64,000 nucleotides of DNA from Sesamum alatum (taxonomy: Eukaryota > Streptophyta > Magnoliopsida > Lamiales > Pedaliaceae), in contig JACGWO010000010.1 in NCBI GenBank assembly GCA_034509735.1, positions 186,001 to 250,000 of the forward strand. The letters are read 5' to 3'. The position numbers and the translations under genes were made by a program. This document shows, one piece after another, positions 10,697 through 24,900 of this stretch (position 1 is its first letter; each line of letters begins with the position of its first letter). The notes beneath the pieces were generated by a model that did no database searches, had not been told where the DNA came from, and saw only the letters and a program-made list of their open reading frames with translations.

Positions 10697-13600
10697 TCAT
10701 GTAGTGGAACTCCCGCTAGTGGTCTGTTTAGCAACATAAATTTGTTTCATCTTTGAAGCAGGAAATCCTTTATCCATACCGGTGGAATGGGTCCTCCCAT
10801 GGAAACCCATCCTACGATGAGACCATTCATTTCCTGTGTTGTTCCTATGAGACATTGGCCCTCTTTGATAATTATAGCCAGCAGTATTACCCTGTTGAAT
10901 CGATGCATTCTTCTGAGGGAACTGAGTCTTTACAGAACTTGCACTCTGGTGTTTGCCATTCTCTACTGTGTCAGTCTTGTTGGATTCAGCATTTGCACTT
11001 CCAGACGAGCTTTGTACTGCAACATTCTGCCCAGATGAAGATGATGTGGATCTCAATGAACCAGAATCTACTAATCCTAGTTCAGAAGGAAATGGGGCGA
11101 CATTTGTATCTTGAGCAACAGTGAAACTTGGGCTATTGTCTGATGGTGTTGGAGTTCGAGACTCGGTGAACCTTTTGGCAGTTAATGATTGGTCAATTGA
11201 ATGTCCGTGGCTGACTTGCGAAGGTGGCGCACCTTCTCCTTGCGGGTGCAATGGTCGAGAGACGGGAACAGAGTGAAGTGGAGAAGCAGGAATGTGCCCC
11301 CATCGAGCTTGGACAGGCAAATCAGAGGCAGTCTGAAACGAAAGGTCGCGCTTCTTTAGCAGACAAGACCTCAGTGAAAAAAAAAAGTAACAAGTGCATG
11401 AAGAAACTAAAAACAAACATCTCATATCACGCTTGCACTGCAGCAAATCTCCAATTGCAAACAAATGAGGCCACAAAGGGAAAACAACTTTCAAATGAAC
11501 AGATAATTCCAAAGATACTCTTGTAGTAAATACACAAAAGTAGAGTGTGATGGGAAAAATATGAAGATGAATATGCAAGAATCTTTACCTGGAATGGAGT
11601 TACATCAAACATGGGCAATGGGGAGGGCATAGGTAATAGTGGAGATCCGGGTGCAAGATGCTGAACAGGAGCTGTCATATTGGGAGCATTCCGCTGCACA
11701 TTAGTCATATTCATATTATTAATGTCTCCCTCACCAATATGCATGGCAGAGGAAGTCGGATTGTTTTTCCAATCAGCTTGCTTTCCAGAAGGGATATATG
11801 TGGTACCCATAAAACTCAAACCAACCTGCCCGTATTGTCCAACAGGAGCAAAATGGTTGTACACAACCATATGCGGAGGCCCCTGGACCCCGGGAATGCC
11901 TCCAGGCGGACCAATGAATGGGCCGGAATAGCCAGCCGGAGGACCATAAAATGAGTCCACACCAGAATGGCATTGCTGCCAGTTACCAAGAGATGCAGAA
12001 CTCGATGGTGTACTCTTTTGGGGCTGTGATTGTGTACCAGAAGATTCCTCATGTGGACTGAATGCAAAAATGGGCCCCCCCAACAGTGGATTCATCTCAT
12101 AGAATGGGAAGTGGGAAGGTGGACCCCCAGGAAAATGAGAAAGCATCTGGCTTGAGGAACTCTGGGGACTTGGTAATGGTGGCCATAAGGAGATTGGCGT
12201 TGTCTCAACAGAGAGATCTGCTGGAAGAGAAACACTTAATAACTCCTCACCCCGAGATTGACTTGCCAAGTGCTGGTCCCCAACCACACCTGTCAAAAGA
12301 TATAAGCAGTTAAATACAAGAATGCAAACATTCATATCGTCACTGCATCCCTCTCTTAAGTTGGGTCACACTTCAGTGCTACCTGTTGTAATGCTGTCAA
12401 TATCAGCACCAACAAAACTTTTGGTGTCAGTAACTGCCAAGCCATTCCCCGCCATCTCATCACTGCTGATGGCTGCAACAGCAACAGCGGACGCAGCTGC
12501 TTCTGCTTCAGCCTCACAATCTTGTAAGGGAACACAAGAGTCACTCAGGTGTTTCCCTTTCTCAAAGAAAAGAGAATTATCTTTCTCAGGCACCGGAAAA
12601 CTGCGTGACATTTGCACGTCAGGTCGGTTGGAACCTGGAGCACCAATTGCATTTGATACAACACGGCTACTAGGAGGAAGGAGTGTCGGAGATGTAACGG
12701 CACCTGACAACAAGCAAAACATGAATTTCAGGGGTAAAATGTTTATGCAAGGGAAAACAAAGATTGTGTTAAATACCAAATTGAATTTTCTCTCCAGCAA
12801 GCAAGGAATTAATTGGACTTGCACCAGAAGAAAAAGTTTTTTCCTTCGTCAAAATGGATGCTGTTGGTAAGATTGGATCACTAGCTGTGCTGGAATGGCC
12901 TCCAACAGCAGAAATGTGTGAATCGTATCGAGCAGGTTTCATAGCCTCATCAATTTGTGTCTGGCTCAAAGACATCACCTACAAGAAAGAAAAAGAATAT
13001 ATGATCATTATTTTTCTTAGAATGCAGTTAAACATATTCAATTTCAACGTTAACCCTAGAAAAGAACGAAACCAGATCTTTGAAACAATATCGAAGTAGT
13101 TTGAGGTCCTCATTAAGTTTTGGAAGTATAATGCTAAATGAGAACAAGCACCAACCTGTACTAGGTTCACCAGGTAAAGTGGCAGAGAGAGATACGTCAG
13201 CAAATTTAAGTTCAAAGTTTGTTACACTCCACTAATTAACACTATCACGTTGAAGACCTCTAGTAATTAGTTAGCGAAAAAGCAACAACTCTATCAGACA
13301 ATTAATCTTCTTATGATATAATGACTAAGAACAAATGCAACTTTCACGTGGGAGTCCAAGTGACAATTTGCAATTTAATGTACATTTTTATCTCCCAACT
13401 GACAACAAAAGAAGTTGCTCTGACTATAACTTGAGGCATTTCTGGGAAATATTCCGGATCATGGTTACCAGCTATCACTAACCTATAACAATCAGCACAA
13501 GTTCAAACATAGAGCTGTTGATTAATCCCTGCAGAAACCCAAATTATTCAAGGATGATTAGACATGATTCATTACCTTATTTTTGCTGTCAAACATTGGA

Positions 13601-16600
13601 CCAGGATCACGTTCTTTTCCACCATTAGAAACAACAGACACAGAGCCTGCTTGGGGTGGCCTGCCAATATAAGCATAGGTACAAGAATACATTAGATAAT
13701 CTGTTAAATAAGATTCAAATTCTGAAGTTCCATTAAATGATATTTACTTGATAGCCTGTGCTTCAGAATTGACAGCAGTGATGCCAATCTGAGGCTTGGA
13801 AACTGCAGCAGTAAATCCTACTGATTCTACATTATTGCCAAAGTGAGGACTCTGGGATGCAGTAAAATCCAATTGAGAGTTGCTTGGTTCTTCACTACCC
13901 AAGGGTATGGAGAGTTTATTATGGCTCCTTGGGGCTACAACCTTTTGTCTGGTAGCACGTGGTCTGGATGGTGGCTGTACAAGACAAGAGAGATCAGTAA
14001 TTCCCTTAGCCAGAAAAAACATGATCGAAAAACTGGATATTATCGCAATTTTCCACAGTATACTAGAAGGGGGGGGGGGGGGGGGGGGGGGACTCTGAGC
14101 ATGCATACCTTAGAGGTGCGTGATTTTGCTTTAATTTCCTTTTCCCTCTGTTCACGTCGATCATTCAGCATTTGCCTTTTGGATCTGACTTCAATGAAAT
14201 CATCCTCATCACTGGGAGTTTCTATACCAGGTTGTTTAAACACACGAACAACACCACTCTGTAAGGGAGCATCAACATCCTCCTCGGAAGCATTTCTTCT
14301 CAGATTGGCTTCACCAGGGTGGGAAGAAGTATTCTGAGTCTGGCTTGATAAATTTTTTGCCATCTCTTTTGCTTCCCTATCTTCAGATTTGACCTCCTGA
14401 GAGATTATATTTCCAGAAGCCAACGGCTCTGATTCAATTCTCTGCTTCATAGTTCTATTAGAGATGGTGCCTCTCTTGGATCCACTTCTTGTAAAAACTC
14501 CCACAGCCTTTCCTGCAGAATTAGGCTTATCATCCAAGCTAGTATTATTAGAAGAAAAGGATGCAGGTGCTGGTCTCCTGTCATTGCGAACCCGAAACTC
14601 AGTCCGTCGGACAGTCCGTCGAGGTCTTCTCTGAAAGCCATTAGAATCTGCTGGCATATCATGATCCTGCATAGGTGATTTCATGTTTGCATTTTTAACT
14701 GCATAGGCAAATCTCTTCCCCCTGCCACCCGATGACACTCCTGGACCTCTCAGCCCACTGAAGTTTTTGTCACCAGCAACAGACTGCATTGTTGGTTGTA
14801 CAGGCTGTGACTGACCTTCAGATCCCATCACCTTTGCTAATGGCAAGTAAGTCTTGGAAACAACATGATGTCGTCCTTTCTCTTCTGCTTGGGATACAGA
14901 TTCTGACTTCATCTTGTTATCACTGGCCCCAGAGACCCCGGCAGAAGATGAATGCACAACAGAATTGTCCTTATGCCTCTCTGCATCCAAAACTGTATTT
15001 AGTCCCTGGGAAAGGCTCCTAGAAGATTGCTCTGGCTCGGATGATGCATGCACAAAACTTGGCTGCTTATTCATTGAAAGGGATGACACCTCGTCCTTGG
15101 TCACATTCTGGGTGGAACCAACTCGAGCAGGTTCATGAGTCATGGAACCTCCAGCATTCTGAGTCAGATTAAACTGGCCCAGCATGTTAGGCTGAAGAAA
15201 AGACATTGATTGAGGGGCCATCGGCAAAACTCCCTGCGAGATAGGAGATGAATAGTGGAGCTGACCAAATTGGAACATGGGAGGCTGTGATGGATGCATG
15301 TGAGTGATGGATGGAGCAACAGGAGGATGAATGTGTAGAGGCATCTGTATGGAACCAATCTGTATAGCAGGCACTGGAGATGGTATCAAAGAAGGACCAG
15401 AAAACAGCCCAAACTGAAGCTTAACAGGTAAATCGCCCTGACTTCCAGCAGAAGATAAAGACGGTGTATTAGTCTGACTAGCGGTAGCCATAACATCATC
15501 TGAAGATGAAACTGTTTGCTGAGCACCCAAACCAGTACTATTAGAGGAATCAGCAACATCTAAAAGATCTGCTGTTGATGAGGAATAGGGTGTGCTAACA
15601 GGTTGACCAATAGAACCTTGCAATGGTGATTTTTCTGGGACCTTACCTGAGGAGCTATCAGCACTTGTCCCATGAAAATCATCTGAAGGCAGAAGACTAT
15701 GTTCGTCAGAAGGAAACCCATCGGAAGACCTTCTTTCCTCCAGGACACCAACAGACGTATCGGGAATCACAGATGCTCTTTCCCCAGTTCCTGAGTTCTT
15801 CTCAAAATCGTCGCTTGGTATCACAACTTCGACACCCTCATCAAAACCTAAGACCACATTATCCACAATATGAGGTGACTCTCTCTCTTCAAGGCCCAGT
15901 CCGTCAAACTTCTGGTTCAGCTCAAGATTCTCATCATCTGCTTCGCGCACTTCTTCCTCTTCTCTATAACCATCTTCATCCTCATCATATTCTTCTTGCT
16001 GCTGCATCGTGTCATCATTTTCAAGGGTCCATTCTTCATCCTCAACGGCAGAGACAGAATCTGATGCCACTACTACTGTATCATTTCCAGAATTACCATT
16101 GTGGACAACAGATCCACTCCCGGTCAGCAAACTTCTTTTCCCTTCTGCTACAGCCGATGTTACAGGAGAATCTCCAGATTCATCCAACTCATCATGGGAG
16201 AGATGAGGTGGAGAAGTCGGGGGGCTGGAAACAGATAATGAAGATTGTGAATCACACCTTGATGGATTATTCAATTTCTGGTCTTCAGAAGTACTGTTTT
16301 CTTGCTGCAGTCCAAAAACCTCAGACGGCTCAAGACCTCCTTGATTACTACCATAATAAGCTGTCTGCCTGGTCGATTCAGTCCTGGCTGCATGTGTGTA
16401 ATGAATGTCATTGTCTAGAAAAGCTGAAGGACCAGAACGTTCAGTAACTCCCCTAAAACTAGTCCTTTGGGATGAAGCAAGTGAAGGAGGGGGCAGGACA
16501 CGGGGCTGTCTCATGGAATACCTTGACCTCCCATAGGAATAAAGTTCATTTGCCTCAGAATGTGGATACAACCGCTCTGGGTAAGGCGGACGAGTATTAC

Positions 16601-19283
16601 CACCAAGGCGTCCCTGCCCCCATCCACTATCACCATACTTATCTGCAGCACTATCATTGAATTCTGGTTCCATCTCCCTAACTTTTCCATATGACTCAGC
16701 ATTCCCAGGAAGATTCCATCCATGGTCTTTATGATATCCAAACTCATCTGGGTACTGTTCCTGCACCCCTGGTTTTAAGTAAGTCCTGGAAGGCATGTAT
16801 CCAGCTCCTCCATTATACTCCTTTCGGTAAGTTGCTTTGCCACCACCAAATGCATCTCGTCTTGGACTGTAATGACCTGTCTCCTGGTCTGATAGTGGCG
16901 AAGGAAAACCATTTTCAAACACATCCCTTCTCCAAGAATTAATAGCTTTTCCTCTATCAAGACAGTTTGAAGGACCTTCTCTAGGAGGGTAAGGCCTCAA
17001 GCTCATCTCAACAGGTCTACTATGAGCAGATGAATCAAACGAACCTCCAGTCATCACATTTTCCACCATTCTCTCACCATCTTCCCATGTATCAGAATCC
17101 AGATTCCTGGAAGTATGTGTCTCCTTCACTGCAGCTTCCAGTTTCTCATCCACATTTGTTTTAGAGGCGGAGGCATCACCCTTGGCGGCTTCAGCCTGCC
17201 TCTTGGCCATCCTAGCTTCCAACTCCTGAAGCATCTGTTTCGCAGCTTGCTTCCTCCTCTCTTCTTCCAACTGGATTCTTCTCTTCTCCTCTTCCCTGGC
17301 AATTCTCTGCTCTTCAGCTCTTCGAATAGCCTCAAGTCGCTCCTGTTCCACCCTCCATGCAGCTTCTCGGGCTTCCTCCTCCAACCTTCGCTGACGTTCC
17401 TCCTCCTCTCTAATCCTTCTCTGTCTCTCCTCCTCCTCTCTTCGAGCTTGCTCTAAAGCTCTTTCCTGTTCTTCAATGATCCTCTGTCGCTCAAGCTCTT
17501 GCATTTTCTGAACTCTTTCAAGCTCTGCCTCAAAAGATTCACGAACAGGATCATGAAAGTCAGTGGATTTGGCAGCATCCTTCTTCCGCTTAATCACCCC
17601 AACAAGACCCCCAGGAAAGAGATCTGTTTCATCAAAACCAGCAGAGGTGAAGTCTCTCATAAAAGGATCATCTGAGAAGGGTCTATCGCTTTTTGAAAAT
17701 CGTTTATCGCGACCCATAGACAGTATGGGGTCGGTCATAGGAGCCATTTTCCCACCAGGAGCAAAAGACGGTTTGGATGGTGTATTATTCCGAAAGTTAT
17801 CACCTCTGTACCGAATAGGTTGTTCAGTGACATGGCGATCCCGAGAATTATGCTCAGCACCTCTATTGTTAAATGATTCTGTTGCATTATGTCGCTGCTG
17901 CTGCTGCTGCCGCCCTGCAAGTCCCAAATCCCTCCTCCCAAATGCAGAATCCTGATTGAGCATGCTACTGCCATCTCGACCAGTGTCTCCGTAACGAGGT
18001 GGGATGTATTTATTCTCCTTTACCATGTTATTGTGACCAGCCATTCTTACACCAACTTCAACTCTATAATTTCCTACTTGAGAATTAAAACCGTCTTTGT
18101 AAGGCGGTGTGGATCTCCACTTGTTGACCTCATCACCTTCCCGACTAGGTGCTCTCACATCTTTGTTATATGTATCCATTTTAAGGACTTCACTGGAAAA
18201 ACTCTTTCCAGTTTCATTGTCTCGTTGAACCCATTTGTCATATTGATTCTGAGCTGGTTTATGAGGCAAAACACTGGGCCTGGGCAAGTCAAAATCCCTA
18301 TCCCAATAACTTTCATTGTTTGAAAATCCAATATCTCTTCCCTGCTCCACAATTACATGGCCTGTATCGCGCTCATCATCTGCCCAGTCAGACCTTGGAT
18401 TCATGTGAACCAGTGGCAGTGGATCAGGAAAATATTTTTCCTGCTTCCGAACTTGATCAGCCATTTGCCCACTACCCATTCCATGGCCCTCACCACCGTT
18501 TTCTAACCGACTTCCACCAGTATTCCTTGAGGAGTGACCCAATGAATTCATATCAACCAGTGGGCCCAAATGATAGCTGTCCCTCTTATCCTGAGTCAAT
18601 TCCTCGGATGTGGCCTGCTTCTGCTTCTGAATTAAGCCATCCTTCTGTTTCTGTGATGTCCCAGAGGAGACAGGCCTGGCAGCCTGCAGAGTCGGGAAAT
18701 CCTCACCTCTCAAAACCACGGGTTTCTCTGAAGATGGTGGAATATCTTGAGATACAGATGCAGAACCGACAACTCCTACCCCATTAGAACGAGCTGAAGG
18801 GGGCATATAAGAACCAATGGCCCGAGTAACCCCATCCATAGCGTCCATCCCAGCGACCCCAAGAGTATCAACACTACCCTCACTCTTCTCCAGCACTGCA
18901 GTAGCTGCTGATACAGGTTTAGTCCAGCCCACACCCGATGAAGAGGGTCTTGATCCACTCCCAGTCCCAGCACCCGCACCCAGACCATTGGAGCCTGACA
19001 TATCAAATTTCTCATGTTCTTTCCTCAAGGATGGCAAATTCAAGGGGGGTGGAACAGATAATTTTGGAACAACCTTTGCGGGACCACCCCGATTCCGTGA
19101 TAAAACCACCATTCCTCCACCCCCTCCACTCCCTGGCCTGCCCCGTCCAGCAGCTGCCGCCTGCCCGTAAGAGCCGCCACCTCCATTAGAATATGGGTAA
19201 TGAGTATGATGAGAATGCTGATTCTGCTGTCCATACGACTTGTTCAGATTCACTGACACAAACTTGGCGCCATGATTGGCCAT
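10697..19283 (-). CDS. MOS1: MODIFIER OF SNC1 1 (MOS1), BAT2-type N-terminal domain protein
   Basis: Seven coding exons, read on the minus strand: 19283-14109, 13974-13748, 13660-13576, 12978-12777, 12703-12383, 12289-11589, 11332-10697. Phases agree at every junction and give 2448 residues. Arabidopsis MOS1, about 1400 residues as I recall, is a nuclear protein that controls expression of the NLR gene SNC1 and also affects cell cycle and flowering. The start MANHGAKFVSVNLNKSYGQQ begins a BAT2-like N-terminal domain (about residues 1-190, with FPTLQAA near 240). A long acidic/basic coiled coil, rich in EERQRR repeats, spans about residues 580-700. Low-complexity Ser/Pro/Gln stretches follow. 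A conserved later block includes DDFIEVRSKRQMLNDRREQR (near 1700) and then MKPARYDSHI, INSLLAGEKIQF and GAVTSPTLLPPSSR. The upstream in-frame ATG at 19421 is rejected because it precedes the family start. Tail to tail with the PPR gene. Confidence 0.92.
14069..14091 (+). repeat. G23 homopolymer in MOS1 intron 1
   Basis: Twenty-three consecutive G on the plus strand, hence C23 in the MOS1 pre-mRNA. It begins 17 bases after the splice donor that follows exon 1 (AAG|gtatgc at 14109/14108). The plus strand could form a G-quadruplex. Homopolymers of this length are prone to assembly error. Confidence 0.9.
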
Positions 19284-19440
19284 CTCCAAACCGGACCCGA
19301 AAGCCAAACTGGAAAACGGGATCCCAAACCAGGCCAACGCATCAAAAAACCCTAACCCTAAGCACTTTCCTCTCACTCTCTCTCTCCCCCTTCCACGGCA
19401 ATACAATAAATAAATCAACACTTCCCCTCAGCAGATCTCA

Positions 19441-19707
19441 CTGTAGCAACAAATACAGAGAGAAACAAAATGAAAACCCTAGCCTCTACAAACAATGACA
19501 ATAACAAATAAACAAAAACAAAAAGGAGTGCACAGATAAATCGAGCCAGACTTTCCTATTATCAGAGCACATAAAATGCAATAAATACATTTAAACAAAA
19601 AAAAGTGCTATTAAATTAATTGAGACTATGGTTGATGGAGGAAAAAATTAGTCGGGGATCAAGCACGAAATGGAGGTGGGGGGTGGGGGCGTATGATAAG
19701 AGCGTAC
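19441..19707 (-). other. Probable 5'-UTR intron of MOS1
   Basis: On the minus strand a donor (ATCCGAG|gtacgctc, exon end at 19708) and an acceptor (ttgttgctacag|TGAGATC, exon start at 19440) bracket 267 bases upstream of the ATG at 19283. The splice sites look good, but because the spliced region is untranslated no reading frame can confirm it. Confidence 0.5.
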
Positions 19708-19842
19708 CTCGGATTAGCGCAGGATAGAATAGTTACAGGGTTAATTACGTGCGCCAAGTAGGAAGAGATGTGAGATAAGAGAGAGAAAACCCTACTGCGT
19801 ACTTTAGTCGAGAGGGAGAAACAGATTGCAGATACAGAGATG

Positions 19843-19846
<4 letters not shown>

Positions 19847-19880
<34 letters not shown>
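19847..19880. repeat. (GA)17 microsatellite in MOS1 leader/promoter
   Basis: A 34-base GA run on the plus strand, that is CT on the MOS1 sense strand, about 560 bases before the MOS1 ATG and upstream of the inferred first donor. CT-rich leaders are common in plant housekeeping genes. Confidence 0.9.
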
Positions 19881-19881
<1 letters not shown>

Positions 19882-19908
19882 GTAGAGAGAGATATCTGTC
19901 TCGATTTT

Positions 19909-21966
19909 CCCTTTTCTTTTTCTCTTTTTTTTTTTCTTTTTAAGACACACAACTCCAATTTAACATTTGTCTTCTTTGGGCCTTCCCTTCGGGGGGCCCT
20001 CTACTTTTCTTTTTTTTAATTATTATAATTCATCTATTAATATCTCAATATAATTTTTGGTAATAATTAAATTATAAAGATATTTTATAACCAACAAAAA
20101 AATTTTTTAACATTTTTTTTAAATAATGTAATTTATTACGTTTTTTATTAAGAAATGCAGTCTCTGAAATATACTAGCAAAATTAATACAAGATCATGTG
20201 AAAATAAATGTTCCTCGAATAAAACTCAATTTTTGATAAGATGATAAAATCCTAATAATGTTTTATGATTTGCCATGTGAAAATAATTTGAATTTTTTTT
20301 CATTAATATGTATACCAACTTTGTTATTTGCTATATGTTGTGTTTGCTTTATGAGTTTGTGCAAAATACAAAGTGATTAGGCATGACTGTGATGAAATTA
20401 GGCTAAAATTGGATTTCGTAATTTGGTATTGGAAGTAATTTCAAATAACTTCATTATGAAAATTTTCTGAAATTCATTACTATTTCACAAAATATAATTT
20501 AAAATAAAAGTTGAATAATTTGAAATATTGTGTGTTATGTTTCTTTTAAATGACATTTCATTCACATGCTTGTGTAATTTATAAAATTGAATACTTGGGA
20601 GAAATTCATACGTAAATTTTAATTAAAATATTTTTTTGTTGGTTATTAAGTTAAGTCTAAAAAGACAATGACATGTGTCCACACGGTGAATTATTCCGTT
20701 GTAGCACAACATTAATCTAAAACCTAATTTGAGATTTTGAACTGTTTTATTTGACTTAGTCCGAATTATATCAAGAAAAATAATATAAATCTATTGTTCC
20801 GACAACATTATGTAGATTGAGAATATTTCTAATGATACCTAGGCCTGACCAAGGATATTGAGATAGATTATGCAACAAAAAAAATATTTTAAATATTACA
20901 AAAGACAATAGAGGCACACTCGATGAGTGTGTAATGTTGAACGAGTAAAAGTAAAAAAAAAAACATGCAAATTAACCATTTTGTCAGTTTTTTTGCAATA
21001 TGGTGTTAATTTAACAAACATGTTAAAACATATGCCAAAGTTATTATTCCAACCATATTCCCTTTAATGAACCATATGGATAGACGTCATCAAATAACCA
21101 CTACACAAAAAACAATAATATTGATTAAAACAATATTTTGAAAGTGTTCGAATAGAATAATAATAGTTCGAAACACTATAATAATCACATTTTCATTTGT
21201 TAAAGGTGTAACAAGGTGTTTACAATTAGTGCAACTTCAATTAAGATGATCAATTTTCATTTAAGAAAAAACATTCAATAGTTTGTGCATAAAATGAACG
21301 GGTGATTGGCAAATGTACAACTAAATGTGCATCACAACCTTTAACTTGCTATTAATTACTCACTGTCTATATGATATCATGTCAAGCTTTAATTACTAAC
21401 ACAAACTTTCAATTTTTAAGACGAGTAAACCGTTCAACTCGATTTTTTGATTGATTGAATACAATCCAATTTTTTGGTAAATAAAATGAAGGGCAACAAT
21501 AACAACCCAATTACGTCAATACACAAAATATTCGACCTTTCACATTCAACTGCGAACATATCAGATATTTGAATAATCAACACATAACTGATTCTACGAA
21601 CATGACATAACCAACAAATTTGATATCAAACTCCTTAAACATAAACAAAGCCTTCCATAACATTGGTATATCAACTATATAATAAGTAGTAATGTTAATT
21701 GTCAAGCCATCAAAGCTGTGGCAATCTCAAGACATTTTTTCTCAAAAAGTTTTATGGTCATTTGTGTAATAGATCCAAAACATAGGGAGGTATGTTAATT
21801 TTCATAAACTTTTGTCCTCACCTGAAAAGAAAAAAAAAACAAAAGGGAAAGAAGAAAAACATGAAATAATGTGTGCCCGACGGATACTCCGAACGCAACG
21901 CAAACTATAAAGAAACTGAAGAGCACAATTTTGGCGGCGATTCTGCAAACTGAGAAGCGAGAAGAA
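19909..21966. other. Intergenic between MOS1 and the RecA2-like gene
   Basis: About 2 kb of very AT-rich DNA between two divergently transcribed genes. It has only short chance ORFs. No intact transposon ends or RNA genes were recognised. The promoters of both genes should lie at its edges. Confidence 0.5.
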
Positions 21967-24900
21967 ATGGACGTCTCTGAATCTCCTCTATCAACATCTC
22001 CGTCGCCGCCCTCTTCTTTCAGGTTGGTTCTTTAGATTTTTTCTTTATTTCCTTTTTTGTTGTTTGAGTTTAATTCCTCAATTGCAAAGTTCTCCGGGCT
22101 CTGCTTGTAGTCGTGGGAATTAATCGAAATTACTTGTGAATTTGCAGCCCCCAGCGCCATTTCTACCTTGCCGTGGACAGACTTCAATTCAAAATGGTGT
22201 CCAAGAAATCATTTCAGTACATTTGTTGGGTTTAATCCTGTAAACTGAGTTAAGTGTTGAATTTGCTTAAAAGTTGGAAGAAAATCGACAGGAAACGCTG
22301 CTGGATCTTTTAGGGATGGTTGAGCGGCGCCCTTGCCTTCCAATGGTTGTGTGCTGCAGCACTCGTGATGAGCTTGACGCCGTCTGCTCCAATGTCTGCA
22401 ATCTATCGTCTTTTATCTCTATTTCTTCACTGGTATGGATGGTTTCATTTTTTTCATCTAGTTATGTTGGCACGAATTATGACTTCATTTTCTTTTAATG
22501 TATTTTAGATATTTGTATCTCCTCTGAATCTCTTGCTCTAATGTTGCAGTATAGTGACCTTTCAGAAGTAGATAGAGCACGGGTTCTGGAGGATTTTCGG
22601 CAGGCAACTGTGAGATGGAATAAGTTGGGAAGAGAGAAAGCTGATGAGGAGGCAGAAAAGGAAGAGCCGCAGAAGTCGCACGTGCTTGTTGTTACGGATG
22701 CTTGCCTTCCAGTTCTTGGCTCATTGGAGTTGCCTGTTAGTGCTCGCATTTTGATCAATTATGAGCTGCCAACAAAGAAGGTACATTTTTTTTATGCCTG
22801 GCGTTTTCTCAACTGTTGTTTCCCTTGGATTGCTGGTTCCAGTAGCCTCTTTCATATGGTTTCTGCATTCATTATGTTGAATTATGTAATATGTATAGTT
22901 ATTGCATCTTCAAGATCATCAGCACTAATTGGAAATCAATGTTGAGGGCATTTTCTTGTGGCTGCTTTCCAAGATGCTCTATGAGGAAACTTTAGCTAAT
23001 ACCAAGGATGTTAGGAGCACAAGAGAGGATCAATAATGAAGGGTTTTATTTAAAGTATGGAATTCCTTAAGTTGGACTTCAGATGATTGAGTTGAAAGGG
23101 ATTGGGTAGTTTGTTTCTCTTGATGACTTAATAACCACGCAATATAGTCATATCAGAGAACAAATTGAAAAGAAAAAGGAAAAAAAGAAGAAGAAGAAGG
23201 ACTTGTCGAGGAAATTGGAAGAGATAACTGACAGAAAACAATTGAAAGAGAAGGCCTACTGTGGTCCCTGCTCAGTTTTTGTGTGTGTGTGGGGGGGGGG
23301 GGGTACTTTTTGGTGGTTAAACTGCCTTCCTGACTAGGGAGAGGGAGGGACTCACCGAAACATTGGGTAAACAGTTCCTCTTTAACGTTCTTGGAGGATT
23401 TCAACTGATAATGATGCAAGAGTACTCACTCCAATTCCTTTTGGTCGACTGTTTTCTGTAGTCATGGTGTTAGGTCAGTTGTGTGTTTCCTTTATATTCT
23501 TCTAAAATGGACTCTCTGCATGAAGGGAAAAAAAACATTGATTACCACACTAGAATAATATTTGTGTGAAATATCTTTGCACAAATACAGGCCGCACATT
23601 CACGTCCTTGAGCATAAGCACATGCTTGCTTAAGAATTAGCATGTCGTGCATGCTAAAGTTCAATCGAATTTGCTATTTTAGATTATCTTGGTGAAGTTG
23701 GCTCATAGTGAACTTTGCAATGTAGAGTTATACCATTTTGCGGCACAACCAAAAAAAGTTTCACATGTGTTGCTCGATTCTATAAGTATTTGATTGCAGC
23801 TGCAGTCCTTAGCTTGAAAACAGTATCTCACAGCGGCATCTGGATTCAGTCCAAGAGCCATTTGTACCACATGTCTGGATTCACATAGATGTAACTGCTT
23901 GTCAATATTATTTGAGTGTAAAAGTAAAATGTTTACACAGAGTCTGCTTTTGTATACAAGCATTGATGGGGAGCTACTGTAAATAGTATCACTGTCCTGC
24001 TTGATATTGATATGTGAGTGTTTGACTTTTCTATAGTTATGTGAGTGTTTGACTTTTCTATAGTTATACGTCAATTGTGTTTATATATCTAACCAGAATG
24101 ATTACTTACAATAGAAAATACTCATGTCGAACAGCTCATTCCTCTGGCAAAGTAATTGCCAGTGGAAATGAAATGTGGGCCTGCCTCTAAAATGACCATA
24201 TTTGTCTGATTTTACATGCACCAGGAGTACATAAAATTATTAGATGCATCAAGGCAAGAAGAAATTTAGAAATGTTAAATGTGCGCAACGCCCGACAGAA
24301 TATAGAACAACAGTAAAAACCCTCCTCATTCCATGAATCTAATTGTTAATTCTTGGTGATCCTTCAAATTCGTGAATGATGCAAGGAGAAGCTGAAAATG
24401 TGAAATGTCCACAATCAAATGAATATAAATCAAGGTGAAAATCCTCATGAATCCATGAACTAAAGGTTAATCCTTGGCTTGGTAGTACCTCTGTTTACCA
24501 TAAGTGGTCGATAATGAGACATATTATTATATGCCATTCGAAGTTGACAAGTAATGTATAAGAGTTGAGAATTTTTCAGTTTCATCAATTAATGATGGAG
24601 CTAGCAGGCGAGTGCTTGTAGGTGTGGCTCAATCTTACTCATTTTGAAACCTCCAAGAACCCATCAAAAGGTTCTTCTCTGAATTGAAGTTGACCTCTGC
24701 TGATAGGATGAGCTTGACCATTGGACTTTCTATTGGAGAGGCAACTATAATGTAATATTACATGAGAGGTATCTGAGTAGTAATGGTAAACTCAGGTTTG
24801 ATTGGAATACAGTGGAAACCCAAGCCTTTGAGAGCTTGTGAGCTTTGATTATTCTTTTAAATCTTCTTTATCTTAAATTATGCTATACTTTTATTTTAAA

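Noticed and set aside
15623..16447. 274-residue plus-strand frame opposite MOS1
   Set aside because: Antisense shadow of the long MOS1 exon; its His/Gln/Ser-rich peptide mirrors MOS1 codon use.
19284..19421. Upstream in-frame ATG of MOS1 at 19421
   Set aside because: It adds 46 residues not seen in the family; MANHGAKF is the expected start.
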